A DNA stretch of 64,000 bases from Mytilus edulis (Eukaryota; Mollusca; Bivalvia; Mytilida; Mytilidae): the NCBI RefSeq assembly GCF_963676685.1, contig NC_092357.1, positions 64,590,958-64,654,957 on the forward strand, in the 5' to 3' direction. Positions 26,140-37,689 of this stretch are shown here, one piece after another. The translations under genes were made by a program, and so were the position numbers. The notes under the pieces were generated by a model. That model was not told where the DNA came from and made no database searches. It saw only the letters and a program-made list of their open reading frames with translations. The first letter of the stretch is position 1. The number at the start of each line of letters is the position of its first letter.

Positions 26140-27560
26140 TTAAGGGTGCTATAAACAGTTTCGTATAAAAAACTAGGGGTTATTCCCTGACTAAAAATAA
26201 CCATGGAGGGAAACCCCTGTTTATTAACTCAATTGGTGCAAAAGTATCATGTTTTTTGTGTTTGATTGTAAAAAATAGTTAATTAGCTTTCAATTAAAAC
26301 AGGTTGAATGATTGAAATATTTTTAAAAATTAAATTAACTTTACATGTTTTGAGGGGAGACAACTTTGTAAACATCCTGTTTTTTGGCAGTGAAAATTGA
26401 AAACTTATTTGCAGCCACTGTAGCTCTTTTCGGAGCAGGAAACCGTACCCTGAAACAAGATTTTTTTGAAAGGCCAGGTAAAAACCTACAAATTTCATAC
26501 AGTTTTGATTATGAAAAATGTGCATGGATCATGTCTTCATGTCTGTGCACATGACCTGGTTTCAAGTTGTTTCTGTCAAAATTAGAGCTTTTTTCCCCCA
26601 TGTTCATTGGATGGAATGTTTTTAATATATTAAAAGTACACATTATTTTTATTTCATTATAAACTAGAGAACATTCTGATTCCAGTGATATCAAGTTTTA
26701 TACAAGTATCTTTATTAATCAGTCCACCACTAAGGGTCACTTATGCATAGTCCCTAAAAATGTGACGTCATAGAAAAAACTGTTGATTGCACCCTTAAAG
26801 GGACAAATATATATTATAGTGATGTTTTAGCATAGAAAAGTGCATGCGAATGGAGTAAAATAATTCTGAAAAATATTGTACGGCATGTATACTTTAATTT
26901 AAAAGCATCAGTTTGGTATATTTAATGCAAATATTACAGATTTGTACATAGCAACCAGAAATAAGAAAACCAGACTCTGCGCGAATATTGAAGTTTTTTG
27001 CATCTTTTTGCGACGTCATGATATTTTATTTAATCTCTCATATATTTGAAACCATAGGTTGCACATTTAAAGTGTAGATATTTTCTACTTTGACCTTTAC
27101 TACTGATCAGCGTGACATAAATCTTAATTCATTATATTATATATTTGGTACTTTTTATAGTCTTAAAGGTACATGTGCCATTCCTAAGAAAAACACTTTT
27201 TCCATATTTTTCTCAACTCAGCTATAACTTAGTTCACATAATACTAGGGACAAAATATATTTCAAGTAACTTTAGTCATGCTTATTTCATAGTTTTTATT
27301 CTATTTATTCAAAAGAAACCCTATTTTATGAATTATTTTCTTTGTAAAACTGATGAAAATGAGATACAGGAAATGTTTGGAATTAGCTGGTTTAACTGTT
27401 TGCCACTGGCCAATATGTCAGTACTACGCGACATGAGAAAAGAGCTGTATTATCACTATTCGTGGTCACAATCCTTAAAGTAAGACATCATTTTAATCGG
27501 TATAGTGTACAGATTCAGAAAAGCTAAGAAATTTTAATATATTGAATATAAAGTTTTGCC
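26140..27560 (+). repeat. Satellite unit (insert 26140-26798, core 26795-27560)
   Basis: The insert has a shorter T run in CTGTTTTTTGGCAG near 26378, CAAGTTGTTTCTG near 26563 and GCATAGTCCC near 26744. The core has GATCAGCGTGAC near 27105. Confidence 0.96.
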
Positions 27561-28982
27561 TTAAGGGTGCTATAAACAGTTTCGTATAAAAAACTAGGGG
27601 TTATTCCCTGACTAAAAATAACCATGGAGGGAAACCCCTGTTTATTAACTCAATTGGTGCAAAAGTATCATGTTTTTTGTGTTTGATTGTAAAAAATAGT
27701 TAATTAGCTTTCAATTAAAACAGGTTGAATGATTGAAATATTTTTAAAAATTAAATTAACTTTACATGTTTTGAGGGGAGACAACTTTGTAAACATCCTG
27801 TTTTTTTGGCAGTGAAAATTGAAAACTTATTTGCAGCCACTGTAGCTCTTTTCGGAGCAGGAAACCGTACCCTGAAACAAGATTTTTTTGAAAGGCCAGG
27901 TAAAAACCTACAAATTTCATACAGTTTTGATTATGAAAAATGTGCATGGATCATGTCTTCATGTCTGTGCACATGACCTGGTTTCAAGTTGTTTCTGTCA
28001 AAATTAGAGCTTTTTTCCCCCATGTTCATTGGATGGAATGTTTTTAATATATTAAAAGTACACATTATTTTTATTTCATTATAAACTAGAGAACATTCTG
28101 ATTCCAGTGATATCAAGTTTTATACAAGTATCTTTATTAATCAGTCCACCACTAAGGGTCACTTATGCATGGTCCCTAAAAATGTGACGTCATAGAAAAA
28201 ACTGTTGATTGCACCCTTAAAGGGACAAATATATATTATAGTGATGTTTTAGCATAGAAAAGTGCATGCGAATGGAGTAAAATAATTCTGAAAAATATTG
28301 TACGGCATGTATACTTTAATTTAAAAGCATCAGTTTGGTATATTTAATGCAAATATTACAGATTTGTACATAGCAACCAGAAATAAGAAAACCAGACTCT
28401 GCGCGAATATTGAAGTTTTTTGCATCTTTTTGCGACGTCATGATATTTTATTTAATCTCTTATATATTTGAAACCATAGGTTGCACATTTAAAGTGTAGA
28501 TATTTTCTACTTTGACCTTTACTACTGATCAGTGTGACATAAATCTTAATTCATTATATTATATATTTGGTACTTTTTATAGTCTTAAAGGTACATGTGC
28601 CATTCCTAAGAAAAACACTTTTTCCATATTTTTCTCAACTCAGCTATAACTTAGTTCACATAATACTAGGGACAAAATATATTTCAAGTAACTTTAGTCA
28701 TGCTTATTTCATAGTTTTTATTCTATTTATTCAAAAGAAACCCTATTTTATGAATTATTTTCTTTGTAAAACTGATGAAAATGAGATACAGGAAATGTTT
28801 GGAATTAGCTGGTTTAACTGTTTGCCACTGACCAATATGTCAGTACTACGCGACATGAGAAAAGAGCTGTATTATCACTATTCGTGGTCACAATCCTTAA
28901 AGTAAGACATCATTTTAATCGGTATAGTGTACAGATTCAGAAAAGCTAAGAAATTTTAATATATTGAATATAAAGTTTTGCC
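27561..28982 (+). repeat. Satellite unit (insert 27561-28220, core 28217-28982)
   Basis: The insert has CAAGTTGTTTCTG near 27984 and a shorter A run near 28197. The core has AATCTCTTATAT near 28454 and CCACTGACCAAT near 28826. This is the last complete unit. Confidence 0.96.
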
Positions 28983-29439
28983 TTAAGGGTGCTATAAACA
29001 GTTTCGTATAAAAAACTAGGGGTTATTCCCTGACTAAAAATAACCATGGAGGGAAACCCCTGTTTATTAACTCAATTGGTGCAAAAGTATCATGTTTTTT
29101 GTGTTTGATTGTAAAAAATAGTTAATTAGCTTTCAATTAAAACAGGTTGAATGATTGAAATATTTTTAAAAATTAAATTAACTTTACATGTTTTGAGGGG
29201 AGACAACTTTGTAAACATCCTGTTTTTTTTGGCAGTGAAAATTGAAAACTTATTTGCAGCCACTGTAGCTCTTTTCGGAGCAGGAAACCGTACCCTGAAA
29301 CAAGATTTTTTTGAAAGGCCAGGTAAAAACCTACAAATTTCATACAGTTTTGATTATGAAAAATGTGCATGGATCATGTCTTCATGTCTGTGCACATGAC
29401 CTGGTTTCAAGTTTTTTCTGTCAAAATTAGAGCTTTTTT
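28983..29439 (+). repeat. Terminal truncated unit, array edge
   Basis: Only the first 457 bp of the insert is present, with one extra T near 29223. Identity stops after AGAGCTTTTTT; array copies continue CCCCC, whereas this one continues AATCTCG into unique sequence. Confidence 0.95.
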
Positions 29440-30880
29440 AATCTCGTTTAATACCGAAAATTTTACTGAGTATGATTGCTTACGTCAACATCCAGCATAT
29501 CCGAACGCAGGTCATAATGCAGGTTTTATAAAAGAACATGAAGGAATTTATTTCTATTTAATGAAATAAAAAAATGAGTAAACGTTAGTAAGAAAAGCAC
29601 TAACCTACCTATTTAGTACATGGCTACGAATGATAGTTCTAGTAAAAGAACTGAAATAAGATTGATATGGAAACGTTTGGAAGATTGTTCATGTTTGGGT
29701 GTTTATTGAAAACTGGCAACGTTTGTGCGTTTATAAAAATGGCACGCTTTGGAGCCTTTTTGCAAGACATGTTTTGCAATTCAGTGAGGTCTTGTGGACA
29801 AGTTTTGGGAAATCGGGTACTTTTTTGGAGAAGGACACGTTAATGAGTGTAACATGTTTGCACTAATCGGTCAAAATAATGATGACCCAGTCAAGATTAC
29901 ATCGTTACATGATTGCTGTCTTACTTTCGATTATTGATACTGTATCATTGTCGTTTATCAATCAATCGTTAGAACGCAGACGATCGAAGAGTAAGAACAG
30001 TCTCCATTTTGAAAACTGGGTATTGTTTGAAGTGAAAAAGGGTGCTATTATAAAATTTATCATGGTTTTATTCTTGCATCTCCAAGGTCAACTAGTATGA
30101 AAGTATTTTCCAGTTGATTTCAAAGTGGACGCTCTCAATTATCATTCATCAAACTAGAAGACTGATTAGTGTTTGTTGACTGCATGTGTGTTATAACAAA
30201 ATTATAAAAACTATTCTTCTTGTCATTAACCTTCTCAAAAACACACTAACATAAATGAAAAAAAAAATGATGAAAACATTATTGAGGTTAACATGGTTAA
30301 TAACATCGGTTGCAATAATAGAAACATATCTCATTTCAAAATTAAAACCATTTGTGAGCCATATTTTGTACATGTTAAAATATGTATGAGGTACTTTTGT
30401 ATTGGTTATAACTGGTAAGAATTTTTGCATTGTAAAATTCATTACGTTTACAATATTTTTGTACATGTTATAACATGAACAAAATCGAAACATGTACAAG
30501 ACATCTATATTGATATATCTATATTCTAATTCTTTATCGATAGATCTAGAAACATGATGATAGATATGCCACTATTATAAACAAATAAGATTTCAGTTTA
30601 CATAAATACATATTGTCTACACATATACGAATCTCTATATCTGATAGTTTAAAAAAAGTTCACAAATTTACCAAATATACGCAATATATACCTGTCCTTG
30701 TTCCTGCTTTCTGAACAAACTTAACACTTTGACTTTAACATTTGACATGTCTATATGATATGAACAAAACAGCAATTGTAAAATAAAATATGTCAATGTT
30801 TATATATATTGAATGTATTTGCACTGTGTAAAATGCAGCAAATAAAATAAGGTATCCATTCATGTTTCTGTGTATATAAT
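29440..30880. other. Unique AT-rich flank, no gene seen
   Basis: No recognisable protein, exon pair or repeat was found. Short open frames here have no similarity I recognise. Confidence 0.5.
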
Positions 30881-31190
30881 TTAATTTTGGATGTAACGCG
30901 TCTTCTGATTGGCTGACGTTATTTTTTTATATCCATAGAGCCCATAGACATAATTTAGTCATGTGACACTGACGTCATCAACGTTTTTTCATGGTTTTCT
31001 ATGGTTTAAAATGGAATTTAATATTAAATTATAAGAAATGACTGTAATATTGTTTCTGTCTATTCCAAATAACATAAAAATTGTGGTGCACACTGTTAAA
31101 TAACCCACTACGCGCGTTATTCAGTGTGCACAAAATTTTGTATGTTATTTCTTCATAGACAGAAAAAAATATTACAGTCATTTCTTAATG
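30881..31190 (+). repeat. Dispersed palindromic repeat, copy A
   Basis: The 5' half contains CTTCTGATTGGCTGACG and a CRE-like TGACGTCA at 30970-30977. The 3' half is a long foldback (31033-31186). A diverged reverse-complement copy lies at 62581-62840 and shares both halves, so this is an interspersed element, probably non-autonomous. Class is not resolved. Confidence 0.75.
31033..31186. repeat. Long imperfect palindrome
   Basis: The left arm begins AAGAAATGACTGTAATATT and the right arm ends with its reverse complement, AATATTACAGTCATTTCTT. The inner arms carry GTGCACACTG and CAGTGTGCAC around a GC-containing centre with CTACGCGCG. Arms are about 65-70 bp with several mismatches. Confidence 0.85.
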
Positions 31191-32281
31191 AAACGAAAAA
31201 TGACACGGAAGATCATCATGTATTACTTGTCGAGTGCTTTGGTATCTGTCGATTGACTTGTTTTAGAAAAGGACTTACCTTTTTTTACTTAACCTTGGTT
31301 CGGCTAGAACATTGTTGACGTTTTGTAAATTCTGAGTAACCGCTGCAAGCTCTTGAATACCGCATAAGTCGGTAAATGTATATTTCATATTGCGTCGTCT
31401 CGTTTGTTATAGATGAGGGTACAGAGTATGCAGTTCATGTTTAATTAGAGATGTAAGTCTAGGAACGACATGAAAGCCGTGTCGGTTGTTTTTTTTTTTA
31501 ATTTCCAGTCTTGAAGTATATATTAATTGTATACAATCAGAAAAGTTGTGACATTATTTGGTAGTTATTATATGAAATGATTGAAACTTTTAAACAAAAT
31601 CAATATATTTTAACTAAAATCAATAGGATACAGCAAAGAAAGTTTTAAAAAAACAACATTTTAATCGATACGCACGTGTTCATGTTATTTGTCATAAATG
31701 TGGTTAACAGGTTTGATGTATCGTCCTAGCAAAAAAACGATTCATACGCGAAACTGTAGGCACTTAGTTGTAACGATAAATATATTTTAACTTTAAAATG
31801 TAACTACACATATTTATCTATGCATCGAGGCAAGCGCTAGATTGATTGTAAAATTGCATTTTCTAATTATATGTGGAAACAAATAAAGGCAACAGTAGTA
31901 TGCCGCTGTTTGAAATTCATAAATCGATTGAGAAAAAAACACATCTGGGTTACACACTAAAACTAAGAGAAACACTTTTTTATTTGAACTCCGTGCTTTT
32001 TTGACTTTCTCTACTGGTTGATCTTTAACATGAATGCAAATTACCAACGCATTGTACACCAGGTATGAATAAGCAAATAAAAGGCTGACCGACTAACAAC
32101 GACATAATATAAAGATAAACATTCAATTAATGTCCAATTAGTTTTATGGAACTTGTACTCTTTTCTGATTTTATCAACTTACAATTTGTAAATTCGATAG
32201 AATGTCAGTATCGCTACATTGACATTTGGGAACCAATTGTGCCCTCTTCTTGTCGACGTGTTACTTTATTATTATATTGAG
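31191..32281. other. Intergenic, nothing recognised
   Basis: The sequence is AT-rich with scattered homopolymers. No coding exon or named repeat was identified. Confidence 0.4.
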
Positions 32282-32868
32282 GCTGACTTCATACAGGAAC
32301 TTAAAAAAAGAATTTTGCAATATCATTTAACTTTTATTTCCGCTATATAGATGCTGTTCTATCACTAGATCATTCTAAATTTGGTGACTATGCGGAAGGC
32401 AACTATCACATCAAACTAGATATAAAGGATACAACAGACACAGCTAAGTCTGCCTCGTGTATGTCTTGACGTACATCTAACATCTATAAATTGAAAACAA
32501 AACTTTACAACAAAAGATTTGATTTCAGTTTCCAAATTATGAACTTTCCATTTCTATGTAACGATATTCCTATTGAACTATACTATTTAGCGGATTTGTA
32601 ATAACAACACGAACAACACAACTGTTGTAACAGGTGGAGCAGGATTTGTGTACTGTTCCGGAGGAACAGCGATTACTCCCTTTTTTTTAAAGGGTTTCGT
32701 ACCGGTTATTCTTTAGTTCTCCATGTTGTGTCTTGTAAACTATCATTTGTCTGTCAGTCCTTTTTTTTTTAAAGCCATGGCGTTGCCAGTTTCTTGTCGA
32801 TCTATGAGTTTGATTGACCCTCTGGTATCTTTCGCTCCTCTTTTTTGTTATTATTATACCATCATGAA
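32282..32868 (+). pseudogene. Reverse transcriptase remnant with mussel-type 3' repeat
   Basis: Frame-by-frame reading gives ADFIQELKKR, a frameshift, then a palm segment with FRYIDAVLSLDHSKFGDY, followed by KDTTDTAKSAS and, after an in-frame TGA, KLYNKRFDF and NFPFLCNDIP. This pattern matches a reverse transcriptase common in molluscs and other marine invertebrates; Penelope- or DIRS-like affinity is possible but unresolved. The catalytic YIDD reads YIDA (32344-32355), so the enzyme is dead. From about 32632 the sequence becomes a repeat I recognise from many mussel transcripts (CCATGGCGTTG...CAGTTTCTTG and GGTATCTTTCGCTCCTC), which usually forms the 3' end of this retroelement. Internal sequence between the two parts is deleted. 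Confidence 0.75.
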
Positions 32869-32883
32869 CTTGTTGTTCATTAT

Positions 32884-33711
32884 CAACAACAACAACAACA
32901 ACAATACTTTATTTTAAGAGGGTTACACAGTTAGCTATATAACTAATCTTCCCTGAGGCCCTCGTAATGAAAAATCAAACAAAACACAAACATATACTAG
33001 TACATTGCATACATACATTAGCATAAAAAGTCAAGTGTGATAATAATGTTCAATACAACTTGATAAAATGTGATGAAAAAATAAACATGATGACATGATC
33101 AGTTTTTTATATTATTTATACAGCTAGGTTGATTTCAATAAATGATCTGTTATTTTGTATTTGAAAGAATTAATATTTTTAATATTTCTTAACGGTATTG
33201 GCAAATTATTCCACAAGAATGGTCCAGAATACATAAAAGATTTTTTGAATAATTCTGTTTTTGGTTTAGGGAGTATGAGGTTTCCTTGAACAGCATTTCT
33301 CAAGGGGTACGGATTTCTGTCTGAAACATAATGAAACTTGTTAGTAAGATATGATGGGGCATCATTATTAATACACTTAAATGTCATCACTAACTTATGA
33401 TATTTTATTCTCTGTTCAACTGTCATCCAGTTTAAGTGTTTGAATAAGGGTGCAGAAGGAGCGAATGGGTCTGTTTCTAGTATTAATCTAGCAGCCCTCT
33501 TTTGTAATTTTAATATCCTTTTTAAACCCTCACTGCTACAACTACTCCACACTATACAACAATAATCAATAAGTGGCAAGATATAACCATTATAGAATAA
33601 TTTTCTGCAGTCTAGATTTAGAAATTTTTTAATCTTTAATAGTAGATATAGTCTAGATGATATTTTTGAGCAGATCAAGTCAATTTGGGTTGTCCATGTG
33701 AGGGATTATCG
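32884..33711 (-). mobile_element. 5'-truncated LINE, C-terminal RT region and 3' end
   Basis: The minus-strand frame ending at the TAG at 33124-33126 encodes about 190 residues typical of the region after the RT palm in CR1/Jockey-like LINEs. It reads SLTWTTQIDLICSKISSRL, then YILPLIDYCCIVW, LQKRAARLI, MTFKCINNDAPSYL and FMYSGPFLWNNLPIPLR. A stop and an apparent one-base loss near 33711 break it from the upstream IDNSLTW region, so it is a dead 5'-truncated insertion. The 3' untranslated part ends in an AAC/GTT microsatellite at 32884-32904, a common LINE tail type. It lies directly against the 3' end of the retroelement at 32282-32868, suggesting nested insertion. Clade assignment is from sequence feel only. 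Confidence 0.85.
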
Positions 33712-34081
33712 ATTAAATTGATTAAATTATTAAATTGTCGGTTATTCAATTCTAAAATAAACGCAGGATTCGTCCATGCATAGCTTCAATTCTTGTGAAA
33801 TCGTACGTCTTAACAATAATTTTGATATTTGATCTATATTTGATAGCTGTCTCCTTACCACCTGATGTCCGTTTTTATTTTGTTTTTCAAACTCAAATAG
33901 GAAGATTTTTCAGAGCACATTAGCACAATATGCACATACAATTTCTGCTTCCTTGTATTTGTCAATTCTGAACTACAACCTTTTAATCCACGTATCTGTA
34001 GATGGTCGTGATTCTAACCATCCATCCAGAATTTTATTTACCATTTTAACATTACTTTTTCAGTTTTAATATATATACAAC
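33712..34081. other. Intergenic, nothing recognised
   Basis: No frame or repeat here could be identified. Confidence 0.4.
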
Positions 34082-34169
34082 AATAGTGCATTGACTTGAC
34101 AAATCAACGATTTAAGGGAGAGGCTTAAAAACGGGGAAATGCGAGGCTGTGACAAGTCAATGCACTATT
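34082..34169. repeat. Perfect 17-bp inverted repeat (small foldback)
   Basis: AATAGTGCATTGACTTG at 34082-34098 is the exact reverse complement of 34153-34169. The 54-bp interior is relatively GC-rich (GGGAGAGG, ACGGGG). This looks like a tiny MITE or solo foldback. Confidence 0.8.
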
Positions 34170-34604
34170 ATTTTCTTTATACTGCAACTTTTTAATTGTT
34201 GTTTAATGCGTAAACAATATTTATATGATTTAGATATTGCGGAAACTATCCCCCCTAAAAACAGGCCTTATATCATGCTGGCGGAGAAATATACAACACA
34301 ATGAAATGTACATCACCTGTTAAAACCCAGAATTGGTGGTGAACGAAATCGTTTGAGTATGGACTTGAATATCAATATAAAGCATACAACATTATGATTT
34401 GTAGGTTGCAAACAAAAAATATTAACAAATGAAATATGTTTTTTCAATAATTGTTATAGAAACACGTTTGAGTCTTTCAAAGCATCATTGTATGCATGGA
34501 AACAAGAACAGGTTGAATAGGTCGTATGAATGATTGAATATGATTTCGGTAATTGCTATTCAAATATTCATGAGGAACATTTATATCGGGTCCGTGACTG
34601 TACT

Positions 34605-34693
34605 ACAGTGCAGGCGATTTAGTGTCACGATATCTCAGTAGCATGGGTTCGAATTCCCACGGCGATGGAAGAACATAAAATTTGCGAAAGCAA
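34605..34693 (+). mobile_element. tRNA-like SINE, 5' part
   Basis: The segment contains GTGCAGGCGATTTAGTGTCA, a TATCTCAGTAGC box A-like stretch and a clear Pol III box B, GGTTCGAATTC (34646-34656). It continues AGAACATAAAATTTGCGAAAG, then stops at a MITE. The tail resumes at 35027. A second copy lies in reverse at 45784-45880. I recall this SINE as common in mussels. Confidence 0.75.
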
Positions 34694-35026
34694 GGAGTAG
34701 GTTCAGTCAGACCCTTTTTTTGCCTCATAATACAGCATTTTACATCATTGTGAAAATGTAATCTTTTAGCTATTTACTGGAAAGTAGAATACTTCTGCGA
34801 CATAAATATGAACTTTTTTTGCCGCCACTTTCTTTTTTTACAAAAACCATCTCGAAATTAACGTTTTTTGGCAAATTTGATAGATTTTTCATATTTCAGC
34901 TTGAATCGGCGCATTTACTAATTGAATCAATTAAAATAGACACTTAAATATTTAAAAAGTGTCCAAAATCTTTCGTTAAATGTACTTGAAATTTGAGGCA
35001 AAATTTGCCCTAACACGACCTTCTCC
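34694..35026. mobile_element. MITE inserted into the SINE
   Basis: The inserted 333 bp begins GGAGTAGGTTCAGTCAGACC. Its end, reverse-complemented, reads GGAGAAGGTCGTGTTAGGGC, giving imperfect inverted termini of about 30 bp that extend into TTTGCCTCA. The interior is AT-rich with no coding capacity. Part of it (GATAGATTTTTCAT, ATTGAATCAATTAAAATAGA) is related in reverse orientation to 51770-51920. Target duplication is unclear; removing the element restores an almost intact SINE. Confidence 0.7.
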
Positions 35027-35080
35027 TTTACAGATCTAACAGTGTTGGGTTGATGTTTAGACGAGTTGTATATGACATAG
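35027..35080 (+). mobile_element. tRNA-like SINE, 3' part
   Basis: ACAGATCTAACAGTGTTGGG and TTAGACGAGTTGTATATGAC continue the SINE interrupted at 34693. The same order, CAAATTTAAAGATCT then TTGGGTTGATGTTCAGACGA, is seen on the minus strand of the copy at 45784-45880. Confidence 0.7.
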
Positions 35081-37689
35081 AACTATACCGTCAACGCATG
35101 TTAACTGCTCAAATAGAACGAGTGTAGTATAATATATATATGATTGCTTTAGAAAAGAATTCGTGAGGATATCAAATGTGTAGCGACTGCAAAGCTCAAT
35201 TGACACCTTGATAAAATGCCAACAGAAATAATTACCTAGTGAAATTAATCTTTTTTGAAATTGCTCTTATTTGAAAAAAAGATCAATCCTGCGTGATATG
35301 AGATTGCCAGTGTCTGCTGAACATTTACTAACATATATCATAATGTGTGTTATATAATCCATTACTGATTTACACATATAATGGAATGATAATGCCGGTG
35401 CATAATAGTCATCGAAATGGAACATTATTGAGAAACAGATGACTACATAATTGACTAATTTAAATCGCTTCCCTTTTTTACCAAATGATCTGTCCTGCGT
35501 CATCTAAATGTTTGCACTGATATTTGAAGAGGTTATAGTCACATGTAACATGAACAGATCTCTTCATCAGACCATAAACTGATACTATGAACATAACACA
35601 CAAACACAAATTACTGAACCAATTCAAAATTATAATGTTGAAAATTAACACTCACTTCGGTTGGGTTTTTTGTATACAGTTTTATTGGAAACAATCAGAA
35701 TAAACAATAGTATTTAAATGTATTTGTCTGACCGATTTAATCATTTTTATCTAGGTTTTATGTATGGGGCTGAATTGTGGTGTTATCATATGACCCTCAT
35801 GATGTATATGCACAAACTTGACCTACAAAAATAAATATCAATGTTATTGCGATATGTTGAATTCTATATCCCTGTCAAATTGATCGGTCTTTGTTTTATT
35901 GCACATTTCATTTGTGCATTTGATACAAGTCTCTGTATATAATATATATGTGCATTTTCAAGGGTACTCTTTACCATCACAAATGTTTAGGAACTCTTAC
36001 AATTCCTAAATCGTTCGGTAGTTGTATACGTTCAAACGATTTGATAAATCAGATTATACCGTAGATGTCACTTTTTTATATTAAGGAAGCACAATACAAA
36101 GATTATTTTTTATTTCCCATCTTTAACCTTTAGAATAGTGTTACTTTCTTAAAACTGTATATAAATTAATAAAAGAGGTATATTTATATAGATAAAAGAT
36201 AAATCTTTTAAATTAATGCAATATTTTTTGTTATGCAATTATTATGTAATCAATTATTCTGCAATTGATGGCAAAATCTTGGTCAGTTCACTTTCATCTT
36301 TGTAGCTACACTAGAAATTTAAACGTTATCTTACTCAACACAGCATGAACTACAGTAAGGTGTCTCAAATTATCGGTATCGTATTCCATTCTCTCATAAA
36401 TTTGCAATTAGTATAAACATCCTTACCACATAAAAAAGATAATGTATGATTAGGTGTAAAATTTGATCTATACATTCTATCCAAAATCTGAGACATTCTC
36501 TTGTAGATATTGGCTCTAGAAACAATATATAATATAATCAACCCTATAGGCGGATCCATGAAGAAGCTAATTTCAATTCAAACTTGAAATTTCTTGTAAA
36601 ATTTTGTAGACACAGCTGTCATTATAATTGATAACATAGTTGTCGTATAATACTAGCACTGCATACATTTAAAAAAAAGTAATTATATATACCACTTTTT
36701 ATAATTGTTCAAACACTATTAAGTTGCAGCATTTGAAAACTTGGGAATTGGAGGGATAAAATCTTTGTATTGTGCTACCCTAAGAGCATTATAGACAGGC
36801 GAAAAGCTTAAACAGGACAAGTCTGTAGCCTTATAGAAGAAAATTGCGAAATGTGTAAGTTGGCAAGATTCGTTGCAAGGAAAGCTGATTCAGAAGCTTT
36901 ATCAAATCACACTGCCTCATAAAATACGTACAGACATTTGAAATAATGAAAATCCTTCGCTTTATCAGGTGTAAATGCGGCATTTAAGAAATAATCCATA
37001 GGGGCTTGAATATATGTTTAAATAATTTTAGGTTTCACAAGCGTGAATTTTCCCGTAAAATGCTTATATTATGACTTGATCGTTCTATGACGTCGGGTAG
37101 CTCATTTATAAAAACATATGACGTGGGAACAGCCCAAAGAACATATTCATATTTTACCACGGGTGTGTTATCAAAGCGTTTGGAGGACGTTATATTAGAA
37201 TGTGTTGTATATCCTTTGTTATTTCCGGTTCCTGTTACCGGCATCTTAGCTCATGTTCAAAAGATTTTGGTATAAATTCGAATACCACCGAGGCACCTAC
37301 ATGTTAAGATCATCTTCCGTGGTTAACCTTTTCACGAGACAGACACTAATAAAAGTTTCCTTTACAAAATTGTCCTTTGTTTTTCTTGTGTGTATAATAC
37401 ATGTATGTCAAATATGTTTCTTTGTTGCAAATGCGTAAATGTCCTATAAATACTATGTCGTGTGCAGAGTCTTACAAACTAAAAATGTATTTAAGATAAC
37501 AATCTATACAACGTATACAGAGAAAAACATGTCTATATACGGTCTTCTTTTTGATGTTAACAATTCAATAAATACAACTTGTTTAATAATTTTATTAATT
37601 GAAAATAGTTGAAATTCATTTACGGAATTTCTTATAAAATTGATAAATATCAAGTGCAGTAATCCTGTCAGTCCATCTAGAATGTCAAA
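35081..37689. other. Intergenic, no supported gene
   Basis: Short frames at 35267-35503, 36365-36559 and 37087-37275 have no recognisable protein character or splice context. The stretch around 37075-37310 is less AT-rich and may be an interspersed repeat, but I cannot name it. Confidence 0.4.

Larger units (their letters stand above)
1..29439. repeat. Composite satellite array, about 1.42-kb unit
   Basis: A tandem array fills the first 29.4 kb and continues beyond the left edge. Spacing between equivalent points in adjacent units is 1415-1457 bp, mostly 1423. Each unit consists of a core of about 766 bp and an inserted element of about 656 bp bounded by TTAA. Units from the left edge to about 1629 are reverse-complemented; the rest are forward. 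By eye, copies differ by only a few substitutions and short indels. The array stops inside the inserted element at 29439, where sequence becomes unique. I do not recognise this satellite family. Confidence in repeat structure is very high; function is unknown. Confidence 0.98.

Noticed and set aside
1..29439. A multigene cluster or rDNA-like array
   Set aside because: No rRNA, histone, snRNA or tRNA motif was seen in the unit, and the open frames behave neutrally.
1..29439. CRISPR-like array
   Set aside because: The units are 1.4 kb with no short direct repeats separated by unique spacers, and the genome is eukaryotic.
29151..29569. Frames of 82 and 68 codons at the array edge
   Set aside because: They run across the insert-unique boundary and arise from a one-base T-run change; no protein character.
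30191..30499. Minus-strand 102-codon frame
   Set aside because: AT-rich, F/I/N-biased translation with no motif or splice context.
34646..34656. A tRNA gene at the box B site
   Set aside because: There is no cloverleaf around it and the downstream sequence matches a SINE body.
37035..37275. Overlapping frames in both directions suggesting a gene
   Set aside because: They share the same less AT-rich stretch, have no recognisable residues, and could be a dispersed repeat.
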